The position numbers and the translations under genes were made by a program. Source: Chitinophagaceae bacterium (GTDB lineage: Bacteria; Bacteroidota; Bacteroidia; Chitinophagales; Chitinophagaceae). Taken from it: DNA of 46,069 nucleotides. The notes under the pieces were generated by a model. That model saw only the letters and a program-made list of their open reading frames with translations. It had not been told where the DNA came from and ran no database searches. Positions 33,719 to 43,722 of this stretch are shown piece after piece. Position 1 is the first letter of the stretch. Each line of letters starts with the position of its first letter. Location: the NCBI GenBank assembly GCA_028288595.1, contig JAQBNK010000003.1, forward strand, positions 1 through 46,069, given 5' to 3'.

Positions 33719-35398
33719 TTAGTTTAGTTTATTGTTCTTCAGTTTTGTTTTAGGTGCAGGCGAAATTTTTGTTTCAGGCTGCATTTGTGAAGCAAGTGCA
33801 ACTGCGGCCGCAGCATTTACAAATCCTTTTCTTGAAAGTTCACTTGTTTTTACTTTTTCATTGGTGCCTGGTTTCAATGCGTTTGCAGCTGGATCATCGG
33901 GCCATGCGGCAGAATTTTCAATCGCAGCTTTTACCTGCTCCGCAGATAATTCAGGAAAATAAGAGCGGATGATAGCTGCAATACCTGCAACTACCGGCGA
34001 TGCCATACTGGTGCCCTGTAAATAACCATACTCATGTCCACCGGGAAGTGTAGAATAAATTTTTACACCTGGTGCGAACACATCAACTTTTTCTTTTCCG
34101 TAGTTGCTGAAACTTGCGATGATACTGCTTTGCGTAATTCCGGGATCGCTGCTTGCGCCTACGTTAATAAAATTAGAAGCCGTTTTATTGAATGTAAGCA
34201 AATCAGCATTTGGATAATTATCTGTCACTTCTACATTAGCAGATTCATTACCTGCCGCATGAACAATTAAAACGTCTTTAGATTCAGCATAACGGATCGC
34301 TTCGTCAACCCATTTTTTCTCTGGTGAAAATGATTTACCAAAACTCATATTAATGACCTTTGCACCATTATCCACCGCGTATTTAATTGCGAGTGCAACA
34401 TCTTTATCATATTCATCGCCATCAGGAACTGCACGGATCATCATGATCCTTACATTATCCGCAATACCATCGATTCCTACACCATTGTTGCGCTGGGCGC
34501 CGATAATGCCGCTTACATGCGTGCCATGCATGGGGTCAGGTCCCATCACATCATTGTTACCATAATATTTATCAGTGATATCGAAATAATTGTCTTTGAT
34601 TATCTGCGCCCTGTAATCCGGCGGTGCCTGTGTTTTATATTCTGCCGCCCTTTTCTTTCCATCGATATATTCCTGCATTTGCGAAATGATAGAAACGTTT
34701 TTTTCATCACTTTCAAAATTCAGCAATTTCATTGCGGAAAGAAATCCAAGCTTCGCTTGTTTGCCGGTGGCCGTATTAGAACTAAATTTTTCTACTTCTT
34801 CGATTGTATATTCTTTTTTATTCATTTCCTGCCGAAGCACCTCATCATGTTTTTTTATTGCTCTTAATGCCACCTCAACAAACATGGTTTCCATTTGGTC
34901 ATCAGGACTTGCAGACATTTCTTTTGCAGCCTTGCGCCACATATCATACTGCTGTTTTTCTTCTGCGTTCAAAGAATCAACACGAATATTTTTGCCGTCG
35001 AATTTACTTTTGAACCGATAGTAAACCCTGGTTTTTTCATCAGCGGCACGCTCAAGATTTTTCCCATCTTTTCCACCTAAAAAATTCCAGCCGTGAATAT
35101 CATCAACGTAACCATTATGGTCGTCATCAATCCCATTGCCCGGAATTTCTTTTGTATTGGTCCATAAAATATTCCTGAGATCTTCATGTGCGGTATCAAC
35201 ACCAGAATCAATAACCGCTACAATAACAGGTGTGCTTTTTTTGCCCTTCAATTCTTCGTAAGTTTTGTCTACACTAATACCGTAAAAGTGATCTTTCTTG
35301 GGGTCTTTTAAATACCAGCTTTTAAAATCGGACTGTGCTGAAACCTGTAACAAAACGACTAATGCGGCTACGAGGCTTAATATTCTATTTTTGATCAT
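33719..35398 (-). CDS. Secreted subtilisin-like serine protease (S8)
   Basis: 559 residues from ATG 35398. Signal peptide (LLQVSAQ), then the S8 catalytic triad: Asp64 in AVIDSGVD, His294 in HGTHVSG, Ser464 in GTSMASP. A ~170-residue charged insertion lies between Asp and His, which is typical of Bacteroidota members of this family. The C-terminal end is lysine-rich and has no T9SS sorting domain, so export is probably Sec only to the periplasm or envelope. Cotranscribed with dinB, which starts 3 nt after its stop. Confidence 0.93.
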   Translation of the reverse strand: MIKNRILSLVAALVVLLQVSAQSDFKSWYLKDPKKDHFYGISVDKTYEELKGKKSTPVIVAVIDSGVDTAHEDLRNILWTNTKEIPGNGIDDDHNGYVDDIHGWNFLGGKDGKNLERAADEKTRVYYRFKSKFDGKNIRVDSLNAEEKQQYDMWRKAAKEMSASPDDQMETMFVEVALRAIKKHDEVLRQEMNKKEYTIEEVEKFSSNTATGKQAKLGFLSAMKLLNFESDEKNVSIISQMQEYIDGKKRAAEYKTQAPPDYRAQIIKDNYFDITDKYYGNNDVMGPDPMHGTHVSGIIGAQRNNGVGIDGIADNVRIMMIRAVPDGDEYDKDVALAIKYAVDNGAKVINMSFGKSFSPEKKWVDEAIRYAESKDVLIVHAAGNESANVEVTDNYPNADLLTFNKTASNFINVGASSDPGITQSSIIASFSNYGKEKVDVFAPGVKIYSTLPGGHEYGYLQGTSMASPVVAGIAAIIRSYFPELSAEQVKAAIENSAAWPDDPAANALKPGTNEKVKTSELSRKGFVNAAAAVALASQMQPETKISPAPKTKLKNNKLN

Positions 35399-35544
35399 CG
35401 TTAGATTCTTTTCTTATGTACATTTTTTACACGAACCATTCAGATTTGTGTAATCATTCCGGGAAACAAATTTCCAATACTATTCGTTAGTAAAACGCTA
35501 AGGGAAAGATATTTAGGAAATCCTTACCATCAAATACATTCTTA

Positions 35545-37071
35545 CTAAAAATCAAATTTAATTCCCTGTGCGAGTGGCAGTTGAGTGCTGAAATTAATTG
35601 TGTTTGTTTGCCTGCGCATATAGGCTTTCCAGGCATCAGAGCCGCTCTCCCTGCCGCCGCCTGTTTCTTTTTCGCCTCCGAATGCGCCACCTATTTCTGC
35701 CCCGCTGGTACCAATGTTTACATTCGCTATACCGCAATCACTTCCTGCGAAAGAAAGAAATTGTTCCGCTTCGCGAAGGTTCAGGGTCATAATAGCAGAT
35801 GAAAGTCCCTGGGGAACATTGTTTTGTATCGCTATCGCTTCCTCCAGTTTTTTGTATTTGATGAGATAAAGAACAGGAGCAAAAGTTTCATGCTGAACGA
35901 TAGGAAGATCATTCTTTACTTCAGCAATGCAGGGCTTTACATAACATCCGCTTTCAAATCCCTTTCCTTCAAGTACACCACCCTCAACAAGAAAACTACC
36001 GCCTTGTTTTTCACATTGTTCGATAGAAGCGAGGTACATTTTTACTGCGTCTTTATCTATTAATGGCCCGATATGATTTTTAGCATCAAGCGGATCGCCG
36101 ATCTTTAATTGATTATAAGCCTTCGCCAGCTTTTGAGTGAAAGCATCATAAACAGATTCATGAATAATTAGTCGTCTTGTTGATGTACACCGTTGCCCTG
36201 CAGTACCAACGGCTCCGAATATTGCACCTACCAACGACATTTCAAGATCCGCATGTTCGGAAATAATAATTGCATTATTGCCACCTAATTCAAGCAGGCT
36301 TCTTCCCAGCCGTGCGGCTACGGTGCCAGCCAGTTCCTTACCCATGCGTGTAGAACCGGTTGCAGATACAAGCGGAATGCGTGTGTCTTTTGCCATCCAT
36401 TCACCCACTTCTCTTCCTCCCTGTATTAAACAACAAACACCTTCCGGAACATTATTATTTTTTAGAACGGTCTGAATAATATTTTGACATGCGATTCCGC
36501 AGAGCGGCGTTTTTTCACTTGGCTTCCAGATACAGACATTGCCGCAGATCCAGGAAAGCAAGCTGTTCCAGCTCCATACCGCTACCGGAAAATTAAATGC
36601 TGAAATTATCCCAACGATTCCCATCGGGTGCCATTGTTCGTACATGCGATGCCCGGGCCTTTCGCTATGCATGGTGAGCCCGTATAACTGGCGGGAAAGA
36701 CCAACAGCAAAATCGCAGACGTCTATCATTTCCTGTACCTCACCATAACCTTCCTGTAAACTTTTTCCCATTTCATAGCTTACAAGTTTACCCAGCATTT
36801 CTTTATTGCGTCTTAGTTCATCACCCACCTGTCTAACAATATCACCTCTTTTTGGAGCAGGGAAAGTTCGCCAGGTCAGAAATGCCTGCTGTGCAGTATT
36901 TACCACATGATCGTAGCCGGCCTGGTCTGTTGAATTTACTGAAGCGATTAGTTTTCCGTCTACGGGTGAATATGATTCCAGCAGTTGTCCTTTACTGCCA
37001 AACCATTGAACCCCGGTTGATGTTCCGTGATTCGTTTCCTGTATGCCGAGAGAGGTGAGAATGTCTTTCAT
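35545..37071 (-). CDS. amaB: ALDH7-type aldehyde dehydrogenase (aminoadipate-semialdehyde dehydrogenase)
   Basis: 508 residues from ATG 37071. NAD-binding and active-site landmarks: NFPVAVWSWN, WKPSEKTPLC, ATGSTRMGKEL, LELGGNNAIII with the catalytic Glu in LELGGNN, and catalytic Cys295 in GQRCTSTRR. The C-terminal GGAFGGEKETGGGRESGSDAWKAYMRR is typical of ALDH7A1. Probably oxidises alpha-aminoadipate semialdehyde in lysine breakdown. The symbol is given by family resemblance only. Confidence 0.85.
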   Translation of the reverse strand: MKDILTSLGIQETNHGTSTGVQWFGSKGQLLESYSPVDGKLIASVNSTDQAGYDHVVNTAQQAFLTWRTFPAPKRGDIVRQVGDELRRNKEMLGKLVSYEMGKSLQEGYGEVQEMIDVCDFAVGLSRQLYGLTMHSERPGHRMYEQWHPMGIVGIISAFNFPVAVWSWNSLLSWICGNVCIWKPSEKTPLCGIACQNIIQTVLKNNNVPEGVCCLIQGGREVGEWMAKDTRIPLVSATGSTRMGKELAGTVAARLGRSLLELGGNNAIIISEHADLEMSLVGAIFGAVGTAGQRCTSTRRLIIHESVYDAFTQKLAKAYNQLKIGDPLDAKNHIGPLIDKDAVKMYLASIEQCEKQGGSFLVEGGVLEGKGFESGCYVKPCIAEVKNDLPIVQHETFAPVLYLIKYKKLEEAIAIQNNVPQGLSSAIMTLNLREAEQFLSFAGSDCGIANVNIGTSGAEIGGAFGGEKETGGGRESGSDAWKAYMRRQTNTINFSTQLPLAQGIKFDF

Positions 37072-37139
37072 TCGTGATAATTGATTTTATTATTTAATGA
37101 AACCTTGCTGCGATTAGGTCTCATTTCTTATAACTAAGA

Positions 37140-37955
37140 TTAATATGATTCTACATCGTTCGGGAAATCTTTTTCCTTCACATCTTTTATATAATGTTTT
37201 ACGGCGCCGGTAATTTCATCGGCAAGATTTAAATACTGTCTCAAAAAACGTGGTTTAAATTCAGTGTTGATACCCAGCATATCATGCATTACCAACACCT
37301 GGCCGTCACAATATTTGCCAGCTCCTATACCGATCGTTGGTATTTGTAAATGCTCGCTTACCTCTTTAGCGAGTTGCGCAGGAATTTTTTCAAGGACGAT
37401 GGCAAAGCATCCTGCTTCTTCCAGTAGTTTTGAATCTTCTTTTAATTTGCCTGCTTCTGTTTTGTCTTTTGCTCTCACATTATAAGTGCCGAATTTATAA
37501 ATGCTCTGAGGAGTTAATCCTAAGTGTCCCATTACCGGTATACCTGCAGCCACGATCTTTTTTACACTTTCGATTATTTCAGTGCCACCTTCCAGCTTTA
37601 AAGCATGTGCGCCGCTTTCTTTCATTACACGTATCGCAGAAGCGAGTGCTATTTCTGAATTGGATTGATAATAACCAAATGGCAGATCGACCACAACAAG
37701 ACAACGATCCACCGCACGAATAACAGATTGTGCATGATAGATCATTTGGTCCAGCGTGATGGGCAATGTCGTTTCATGGCCGGCCATTACATTACTTGCG
37801 CTGTCACCCACAAGTAAAACATCAATACCTGCTGAATCAAATAGTTTAGCGAAAGAAAAATCGTAAGCGGTGAGCATGGAAATCTTCTCTCCGTCGGACT
37901 TCATTTTCTGAAGCGTGTTCGTTGTAACTTTTTTAATTTCTTTGTTGATTGACAT
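37140..37955 (-). CDS. panB: 3-methyl-2-oxobutanoate hydroxymethyltransferase
   Basis: 271 residues from ATG 37955. Motifs: [41 protein letters not shown], and the end-loop [21 protein letters not shown]. First committed step of pantothenate (vitamin B5) synthesis. panC is present 5 kb upstream; panD is not in the window. An inverted-repeat cluster lies between its start and the ppx stop. Confidence 0.96.
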   Translation of the reverse strand: MSINKEIKKVTTNTLQKMKSDGEKISMLTAYDFSFAKLFDSAGIDVLLVGDSASNVMAGHETTLPITLDQMIYHAQSVIRAVDRCLVVVDLPFGYYQSNSEIALASAIRVMKESGAHALKLEGGTEIIESVKKIVAAGIPVMGHLGLTPQSIYKFGTYNVRAKDKTEAGKLKEDSKLLEEAGCFAIVLEKIPAQLAKEVSEHLQIPTIGIGAGKYCDGQVLVMHDMLGINTEFKPRFLRQYLNLADEITGAVKHYIKDVKEKDFPNDVESY

Positions 37956-37984
37956 GAGGTAGTGTTCAATGTTCAGGTTTTTAG

Positions 37985-38125
37985 ATTCAGTAATCAGATT
38001 TCGGATTTCAGTATTCGGATTTCAGATTTCAGTATTTAGTGTTTAGACATAGGGAACTCTTCACTTAGTGCTCGCCGAAAACTGAAACCGAAATCCGAAT
38101 ACCAGAACCCAAAACATCCAAAATC
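37985..38125. repeat. Inverted cluster of degenerate heptamers (second locus)
   Basis: Left arm about 37985-38040 with tttcggatttcag-like words, right arm about 38072-38125 with ccgaaaactgaaaccgaaatcc-like words, able to pair into a long imperfect hairpin. It is at the 3' end of ppx and upstream of panB, the same layout as the locus at 18264-18398. Confidence 0.75.
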
Positions 38126-38129
38126 AAAA

Positions 38130-39023
38130 CTACGCATTAACGCCTTGTTTTCTTAGTTCCTCGTAAAGGGATTGAACAAGGCCGTCTGCCAGACCAATCT
38201 TAGGAACATAAATTTCGTTGATCTCAGCCCAGCGCATAACATTCACATATATCTGTAAGGCAGGTACGATCACATCTGCACGGTCCTCACGCATCTTATA
38301 CAAGTTCATGCGCTCGGGTAGTGACACGCTGGAAAGTTCCTTATAATAATCTTTCAGAAGATCGAGGGTAAGTGGTTTGCCTTCTTTTCGTTTTGAAAGA
38401 GAAAATACTTTGTTGATATTCCCTCCCGATCCAATAGCAATTTTAGGCAACAGGCTTTTAAAATTTATTTTGATATGATCTTTTAATTCATCCCATAAGG
38501 TTTCGCTTACCTGGCCTTTAAGCAAGCGGATCGTACCGATATTGAATGATTTTTTAGAATGCAGTTTGCTGTCATCAAAAAAAGTTAGCTCGGTACTTCC
38601 ACCACCAACATCTATGTATAAATACGAATGTTCTTTATCCAAATGCTCGGCCACATGGTTCTCATAGATCAGCGAGGCTTCTTCATCTCCCGAAATAATA
38701 CGCAGGTCTATGCCCGTTTCCATCTTAACTTTTCTAAGTATATCAGGGCCGTTTTTTGCATCCCGCATCGCACTGGTTGCGGCGGCTTTTACATGTTTAA
38801 TTTCATATACATTCAATAAATGCCCGTAAGCTTTCATGGTTTGCATCAGCATATCGAGACGCTGTTTGCTGATCTCGCCTTTTTCAAATACGTCGAACCC
38901 CAGGCGCAGCGGTACCCGTACAAGATTGAGTTTATTAAACGAAGGACCATCAATAGTTTCGGTTACTTCAGTTATTATTAGTCTTGCCGCATTACTTCCT
39001 ACATCGATGGCTGCCAGTTTCAC
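38130..39023 (-). CDS. ppx: Exopolyphosphatase, Ppx/GppA family (single actin-like domain form)
   Basis: 297 residues from ATG 39023. Actin-fold ATPase-like motifs: LAAIDVGSNAARL at the start, ISGDEEASLIYE, and YIDVGGGSTELTF. It has only the catalytic region (no C-terminal HD domain of E. coli Ppx), which is common in Bacteroidota. It hydrolyses polyphosphate end groups or pppGpp. Its start overlaps the ppk1 stop by 4 nt, so synthesis and degradation of polyphosphate are coupled. Confidence 0.92.
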   Translation of the reverse strand: MKLAAIDVGSNAARLIITEVTETIDGPSFNKLNLVRVPLRLGFDVFEKGEISKQRLDMLMQTMKAYGHLLNVYEIKHVKAAATSAMRDAKNGPDILRKVKMETGIDLRIISGDEEASLIYENHVAEHLDKEHSYLYIDVGGGSTELTFFDDSKLHSKKSFNIGTIRLLKGQVSETLWDELKDHIKINFKSLLPKIAIGSGGNINKVFSLSKRKEGKPLTLDLLKDYYKELSSVSLPERMNLYKMREDRADVIVPALQIYVNVMRWAEINEIYVPKIGLADGLVQSLYEELRKQGVNA

Positions 39024-41083
39024 GCTTTTGCTTTTTGTGAAAGATATTGATACGTTTCTATTTGCGATCTTACAATAGATTCGCCCGGTTCTGACTGCAC
39101 ATAATTATTTGAAAGATCCTTATCCAGCACACGGGCCTTTACATTATCATTCAATTGGATCTTTAAAATTTCTCTCACTTCATCTCTGATAGAAGCATCA
39201 TAAACAGGTAAACTTACTTCAAGCCTGTGATCTAAATTTCTAACCATCCAGTCTGCAGACGAAATAAACAGCCGTGGTTTGCCGCCATTATTAAAAAGAA
39301 ATACACGTGCATGCTCCAGGTGTTCATCTATAATACTGATTGCGGTAATATTTTTCTTTAATTTTTTATTATCGATCCTGGCACAAAAAATCCCTCTTAC
39401 AATTAATTTTATATGAACGCCTTCATCAGCCGCATCATATAATTTATCGATGAGATCAACATCGCTTAAGGAATTTACTTTAATAATTATCTCTGTTTTT
39501 TTTCCTGCCTTTGCAAATTTTATTTCCTTGTCTATCATTTGTACGATTTCCTTTCGAAGGTTCAAAGGACAGGTGAGAAGTGTTTTACATAGTTTAAGAG
39601 GTTGCAAATCTTTAGGGTTTTCCAGGTAATTAAATACCCTGTTAATATCTGCCATAATGGTCTTGTTGCCGGTGAGCAGGCAATGATCAGCATATACCTT
39701 AGAAGTCAGCTCATTTAAGTTTCCTGTACTTACAAATCCATACTGAACTATTTTTTTTCCTGCTCTTTTTTTAATAACGCCCAGTTTAGCATGTACTTTC
39801 AGGTTATGTACCCCGATGAGAACTTTTACACCCTCTTCTTCAAGTAATTCCTTCCATTCAAGATTGGCCTCTTCATCAAATCTTGCTCTTAGTTCAAGCA
39901 TCACAATAACTTCTTTTCCATTTCTCACAGCGTTTACCAGTGCATTGATCACTTTAGAATTCGGAGCAAGGCGGTAGGCAGTTATTTTAATAGAAATAAC
40001 TTCAGGATCCATAGCGGCCTCTCTCAAAAGATCTATTACAGAATTAAAAGAATGATAAGGAAAGTGAAGCATCACGTCTTCCTTCAATATAATTTCTGTT
40101 ACCCTTGCCGCTGTTTTTAAAGCCGGGTGAATAATAGGCTGTCTTGTATAAGCCGACTTTCCAAATACTCTCGGGAAATCTTTGAAGTGCCTGAAATTAT
40201 GAATGCGGCCTCCCGGTATAATGTTATCTTTTTTTGTAAGATTCAACCTTCGTATAAGATACTCAAGCAACCCTGCATCCATTTCTTTATCATAAACAAA
40301 TCTCACTGCTTTTCCTTTGCGCCTGTTCTTCAAACCTTTTTCAATTTTCTGGACGAGTGAAGTGGAGATGTCGTTATCCATATCAATCTCTGCGTCTTTC
40401 GTCACTTTAAAAATATGCGCATCAAAATGAGTATAATTAAAATAAGAAAAGATATAAGGAAGGTTAAAACGGATCACGTCTTCGAGCAGGATAATATGAT
40501 GACTTCCTTTCTCCGAGGGAAGCTGAATAAAACGTCCCAATGTTTTACTCGGAATTTCTATCAACGCATATTTTTGCTCGTAACCCGAAGATTCTTTGCG
40601 CATCACAACGCCCAGGTAAATGCTTTTATCCCGCAGGTAGGGCAGTTGCGGCAAACTCTCGATCATCAGGGGAATAATGTTTGAACGCACTTCATTATCG
40701 AAATAATGTTTTACATATTCCTGCTGTCTTCGCGTTAAATGTTTTTCATCAACCAATAAAATATTATTCTCCTGCAGTTCTTTTAATATTCCTTCCCAGA
40801 TGCGGTTAAATTCTGTTTGCTGCTGAATAACTATCACCTGAATCTGATCGAGAATATCCTGCGGGTCCTCTTCAAAATGCATATTCAGTTTTTTCCCTGA
40901 AAACTCGATCATGCGTTTGAGTGCAGCTACCCGCACCCGAAAAAATTCATCCAGGTTACTTGAGAAAATCCCGAGAAAACGAATGCGCTGATTTACCGGA
41001 ACGGTTTTATCATTGGCTTCCTGCAAGACTCTGGCGTTAAAACTCAGCCAGCTGATATCACGGGGAATTAAGTGTTTTTTCAT
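39020..41083 (-). CDS. ppk1: Polyphosphate kinase 1
   Basis: 687 residues from ATG 41083 (a TTG at 41098 adds five). Motifs: ISWLSFNARVLQEA and FFRVRVAALKRM in the N-terminal domain, and the phospholipase-D-like motifs with catalytic His (LKVHAKLGVIKK, then EHLEHARVFLFNN). It makes polyphosphate from ATP. It is upstream of ppx in the same transcript. Confidence 0.96.
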   Translation of the reverse strand: MKKHLIPRDISWLSFNARVLQEANDKTVPVNQRIRFLGIFSSNLDEFFRVRVAALKRMIEFSGKKLNMHFEEDPQDILDQIQVIVIQQQTEFNRIWEGILKELQENNILLVDEKHLTRRQQEYVKHYFDNEVRSNIIPLMIESLPQLPYLRDKSIYLGVVMRKESSGYEQKYALIEIPSKTLGRFIQLPSEKGSHHIILLEDVIRFNLPYIFSYFNYTHFDAHIFKVTKDAEIDMDNDISTSLVQKIEKGLKNRRKGKAVRFVYDKEMDAGLLEYLIRRLNLTKKDNIIPGGRIHNFRHFKDFPRVFGKSAYTRQPIIHPALKTAARVTEIILKEDVMLHFPYHSFNSVIDLLREAAMDPEVISIKITAYRLAPNSKVINALVNAVRNGKEVIVMLELRARFDEEANLEWKELLEEEGVKVLIGVHNLKVHAKLGVIKKRAGKKIVQYGFVSTGNLNELTSKVYADHCLLTGNKTIMADINRVFNYLENPKDLQPLKLCKTLLTCPLNLRKEIVQMIDKEIKFAKAGKKTEIIIKVNSLSDVDLIDKLYDAADEGVHIKLIVRGIFCARIDNKKLKKNITAISIIDEHLEHARVFLFNNGGKPRLFISSADWMVRNLDHRLEVSLPVYDASIRDEVREILKIQLNDNVKARVLDKDLSNNYVQSEPGESIVRSQIETYQYLSQKAKA

Positions 41084-41121
41084 TATGATAATGTACAACG
41101 CATGATATAGTGCGTTTTCTG

Positions 41122-41616
41122 TTATTCGTGTTTCATCTTTTCAATAATACCGGTTGTTGAGAACCCTTCCAGGATAGGATTAATAATTACCTGTCCGCCG
41201 TTTGCAATTACTTCCTTTGCCCCCGCAACCTGCTCAACGGTATAATCGCCACCCTTTACAAGAATATCAGGTAATAGAAAAGAGATGAGTTGCTGCGGAG
41301 TTTCTTCATCAAAAATAATTACCAGATCGACCATCACTAACGAGGCTAGTAATAATGAACGGCTATGCTCATTGTTAACAGGCCGGTTTGGTCCTTTCTT
41401 CAACCACCTAACACTGGTATCAGAATTCATACCAACAACCAGGTAGTCGGCTTGTTTTGCTGCTTCAGACAAAGAAAAAATATGACCCTCATGAAGTATA
41501 TCAAAACAGCCATTCGTGAATGCAATAGTTTTGTTTTTTACTTTCCATGCCTGTATAATTTGTTTTGCACGGGAGGAGGAAACAATTTTACCGGGGATGT
41601 ATGCTGAATTTTTCAT
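41122..41616 (-). CDS. rfaE2: D-glycero-beta-D-manno-heptose 1-phosphate adenylyltransferase (rfaE2 type)
   Basis: 164 residues from ATG 41616. Cytidylyltransferase-like fold with the signature FTNGCFDILHEGHIFSL (HxGH), and the C-terminal FSTTGIIEKMKH. Activates heptose-1-P to ADP-heptose for lipopolysaccharide core synthesis. In enteric bacteria this is the C-terminal domain of HldE; here it is a separate gene. It starts 11 nt after the flippase-like gene stop. Confidence 0.9.
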   Translation of the reverse strand: MKNSAYIPGKIVSSSRAKQIIQAWKVKNKTIAFTNGCFDILHEGHIFSLSEAAKQADYLVVGMNSDTSVRWLKKGPNRPVNNEHSRSLLLASLVMVDLVIIFDEETPQQLISFLLPDILVKGGDYTVEQVAGAKEVIANGGQVIINPILEGFSTTGIIEKMKHE

Positions 41617-41627
41617 TTGTATTAGGT

Positions 41628-42674
41628 TTAGTGCGACGTCTTGCTAAAACTGATCTCATTATTCAAAACACTATCCTGTTCTGTTTTAGGAGGCTTCATA
41701 AATTTGATCACAAGCCATGCTATCGTACCAAATAAAACAGTAAAAAGAAACTGCGCAATCCAGAGAAGCCACCCAGATGCAAGTGCAATCGTTTCTGTAA
41801 TGTTATATTGTACAAGTACCCGCTGAATCGCAAGAGGGTAAGCGCCCAATCCGCCTGGCGCCACAATAATTCCAAACGTGCCGAACACGAGCATCGCTAA
41901 AGCAGCATCGAGCTTTAAGACAGATGTTTCACTTAGCGCCCAGCATCCCATCCAGGTAGCCAGTATATAAGCGGTCCATATAGCGAGTGTGTACAAAAAA
42001 AACAGCGGTTTATTTTTTACATTTTTTATACTTGAAAGACCCATTGCCAAACCTTTAAATACCTTTCGGATATACATGCCCCGCTTGTGAGTTTTAAATT
42101 GCCGGACGAGCCAGATAATCACGATCGTACTAACAATAATACCACCTAGTATATACCATCTTTTGGCGCCGCCATACAAAATACCATTTTTTAAAGCGGT
42201 GAAAATTTCCAGTGCATATGCTGAGATTGCATGGTATTCAATGATAAGTGTACCCGTTGTGATCACAAGGAGGCAGAGCACATCAAAAGCTCTTTCTGCC
42301 ACCATGGTTCCAATCAGTTTTTCGGCTGGTATGTTTGTTTGTTTTGCAATTGCCGTACAACGCACAATCTCTCCTGCACGCGGTATTAATTGGTTAGCGA
42401 TGTAACCAACGAGTATGCCGCACAGTAAATAAATAACAGGGGGTTTATATCCCAGTGTGTGAATGAGCTGCTTCCATCTTAAAGCCCTGAAAAAATGACT
42501 CACCAGTAAAATAAGGAACACGGGAACGATGATTGCGTAATTAGCTCTCAAGAGGGCTGCTTTAATATCTGCTGTATCTTTTTCCGAAAGTCCGTGCAGC
42601 GACCACCATAATAAAACAATAGCGATGCCGAATGCCAGTATATATTTAAATATGGTGAGAAGAATTCTTTTCAT
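41628..42674 (-). CDS. Lysylphosphatidylglycerol synthase-type flippase-like membrane protein (UPF0104)
   Basis: 348 residues from ATG 42674. About eight membrane helices. The family hallmarks are LGYKPPVIYLLCGILVGYIANQLIPRAGEIVRCTAI, then MVAERAFDVLCLLVI, and the late GGLGAYPLAIQR. This is the flippase-like transmembrane domain of MprF without the catalytic part. Possible lipid or polyprenol-linked substrate transport; the real role is unknown. Same strand as rfaE2 and panC. Confidence 0.88.
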   Translation of the reverse strand: MKRILLTIFKYILAFGIAIVLLWWSLHGLSEKDTADIKAALLRANYAIIVPVFLILLVSHFFRALRWKQLIHTLGYKPPVIYLLCGILVGYIANQLIPRAGEIVRCTAIAKQTNIPAEKLIGTMVAERAFDVLCLLVITTGTLIIEYHAISAYALEIFTALKNGILYGGAKRWYILGGIIVSTIVIIWLVRQFKTHKRGMYIRKVFKGLAMGLSSIKNVKNKPLFFLYTLAIWTAYILATWMGCWALSETSVLKLDAALAMLVFGTFGIIVAPGGLGAYPLAIQRVLVQYNITETIALASGWLLWIAQFLFTVLFGTIAWLVIKFMKPPKTEQDSVLNNEISFSKTSH

Positions 42675-42767
42675 AATGAACAGTTCGGAAAATTAAGAAG
42701 AACTGCCCAGTTTATAATTTGTTTCCTTAACGGGAAAACATTAGGCAAACAAGGGAAAAGGCGATGT

Positions 42768-43622
42768 TCAATCGGCGGGAAGGATAACATTATCAATTAA
42801 CCTTACTCCATCAATAAAAGCAGCGATTAAAGCAATATATTTTTTTGATGGATTGATACTATGAGCAGTTAATAACGTGTCTGCGTCGCAAATTTCGATG
42901 TAATCAACTTTTTCAAAACCAGCTTTAATCAGCAAGCCGGTGGCTTGCAGGCATAGCACATCAGGCGATGTTTGTTTAAAATTCTTTTCAATAAAACGGA
43001 AGGATTGATACAGGGCACTTGCTTTTTTTCGTGCAAACGCAGATAGCCGAAGATTCCTGCTGCTCATAGCTAAACCATCCGGTTCCCGTAAAGTTGGGCT
43101 AATATGGATATTTACGGGTAAGGATAATTGGTTGATAAGTGATTTTAAAACCAGGCATTGCTGGTAATCTTTCTGACCTAAAAAAAGTTGGCCAGGTGCT
43201 ACCATATTTAATAACCTGTGAACAACGGTACACACACCCTGGAAATGTCCCGGACGGTATTTGCCCTCCAATATATTCTCGAGATAACCCAGTTCATATT
43301 TTTGGTTCAGGCGGGGGCCTTCAGGGTATATTTCCTTTACGAAAGGAAGATAAAGAACATCAGTCCCTGCCTGTAATAACTTATAAATATCCGCATCCAG
43401 TGTTACAGGATATTTTTCAAAATCCTTAGGATCATTGAATTGAGTCGGATTCACAAAAATGCTGGTAACAGTTAAGGCTTGCTGAAGTTTGGACTTCCGG
43501 ATAAGTGAAAGATGCCCCTCGTGCAGGGCGCCCATAGTAGGAACAAACCCGATTTCCGTCGTTTTAATTCGCCGGGAGCTTATATACTGATGTAAATCCG
43601 CAGATTTTTTAAAAATAACCAT
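42768..43622 (-). CDS. panC: Pantoate--beta-alanine ligase
   Basis: 284 residues from ATG 43622. HxGH family member with VPTMGALHEGHLSLI, FVNPTQFNDPKDFEKYP, and LGQKDYQQCLVLKSL. Makes pantothenate from pantoate and beta-alanine. It is divergent from the glycogen synthase gene, with the 100-nt gap holding the promoter of the latter. panD, which often follows panC in the group, is absent from the 93-nt gap downstream. Confidence 0.95.
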   Translation of the reverse strand: MVIFKKSADLHQYISSRRIKTTEIGFVPTMGALHEGHLSLIRKSKLQQALTVTSIFVNPTQFNDPKDFEKYPVTLDADIYKLLQAGTDVLYLPFVKEIYPEGPRLNQKYELGYLENILEGKYRPGHFQGVCTVVHRLLNMVAPGQLFLGQKDYQQCLVLKSLINQLSLPVNIHISPTLREPDGLAMSSRNLRLSAFARKKASALYQSFRFIEKNFKQTSPDVLCLQATGLLIKAGFEKVDYIEICDADTLLTAHSINPSKKYIALIAAFIDGVRLIDNVILPAD

Positions 43623-43674
43623 GCAATTTGATTAGTCAGACTGACCCTGTTAATGCGAATTCGAAGCAAATATG

Positions 43675-43682
43675 TACCTTTG
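43675..43682 (+). promoter_or_regulatory. -7 box of the glycogen synthase promoter
   Basis: TACCTTTG at 43675-43682 matches the Bacteroidota -7 motif TAnnTTTG, giving a start near 43689 and a leader of about 35 nt. No clear TTTG -33 box is at the right distance. Confidence 0.5.
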
Positions 43683-43722
43683 CCAACTAATTTTTAAGGT
43701 TTAGCCTAAATTCTGCAATAGA

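Noticed and set aside
34353-35080. Several plus-strand ORFs of 60-116 codons
   Set aside because: They lie entirely opposite the S8 protease frame and have no recognisable features.
35487-35690. Minus-strand ORF of 67 codons
   Set aside because: It overlaps the ALDH 3' end in another frame and has no credible start context.
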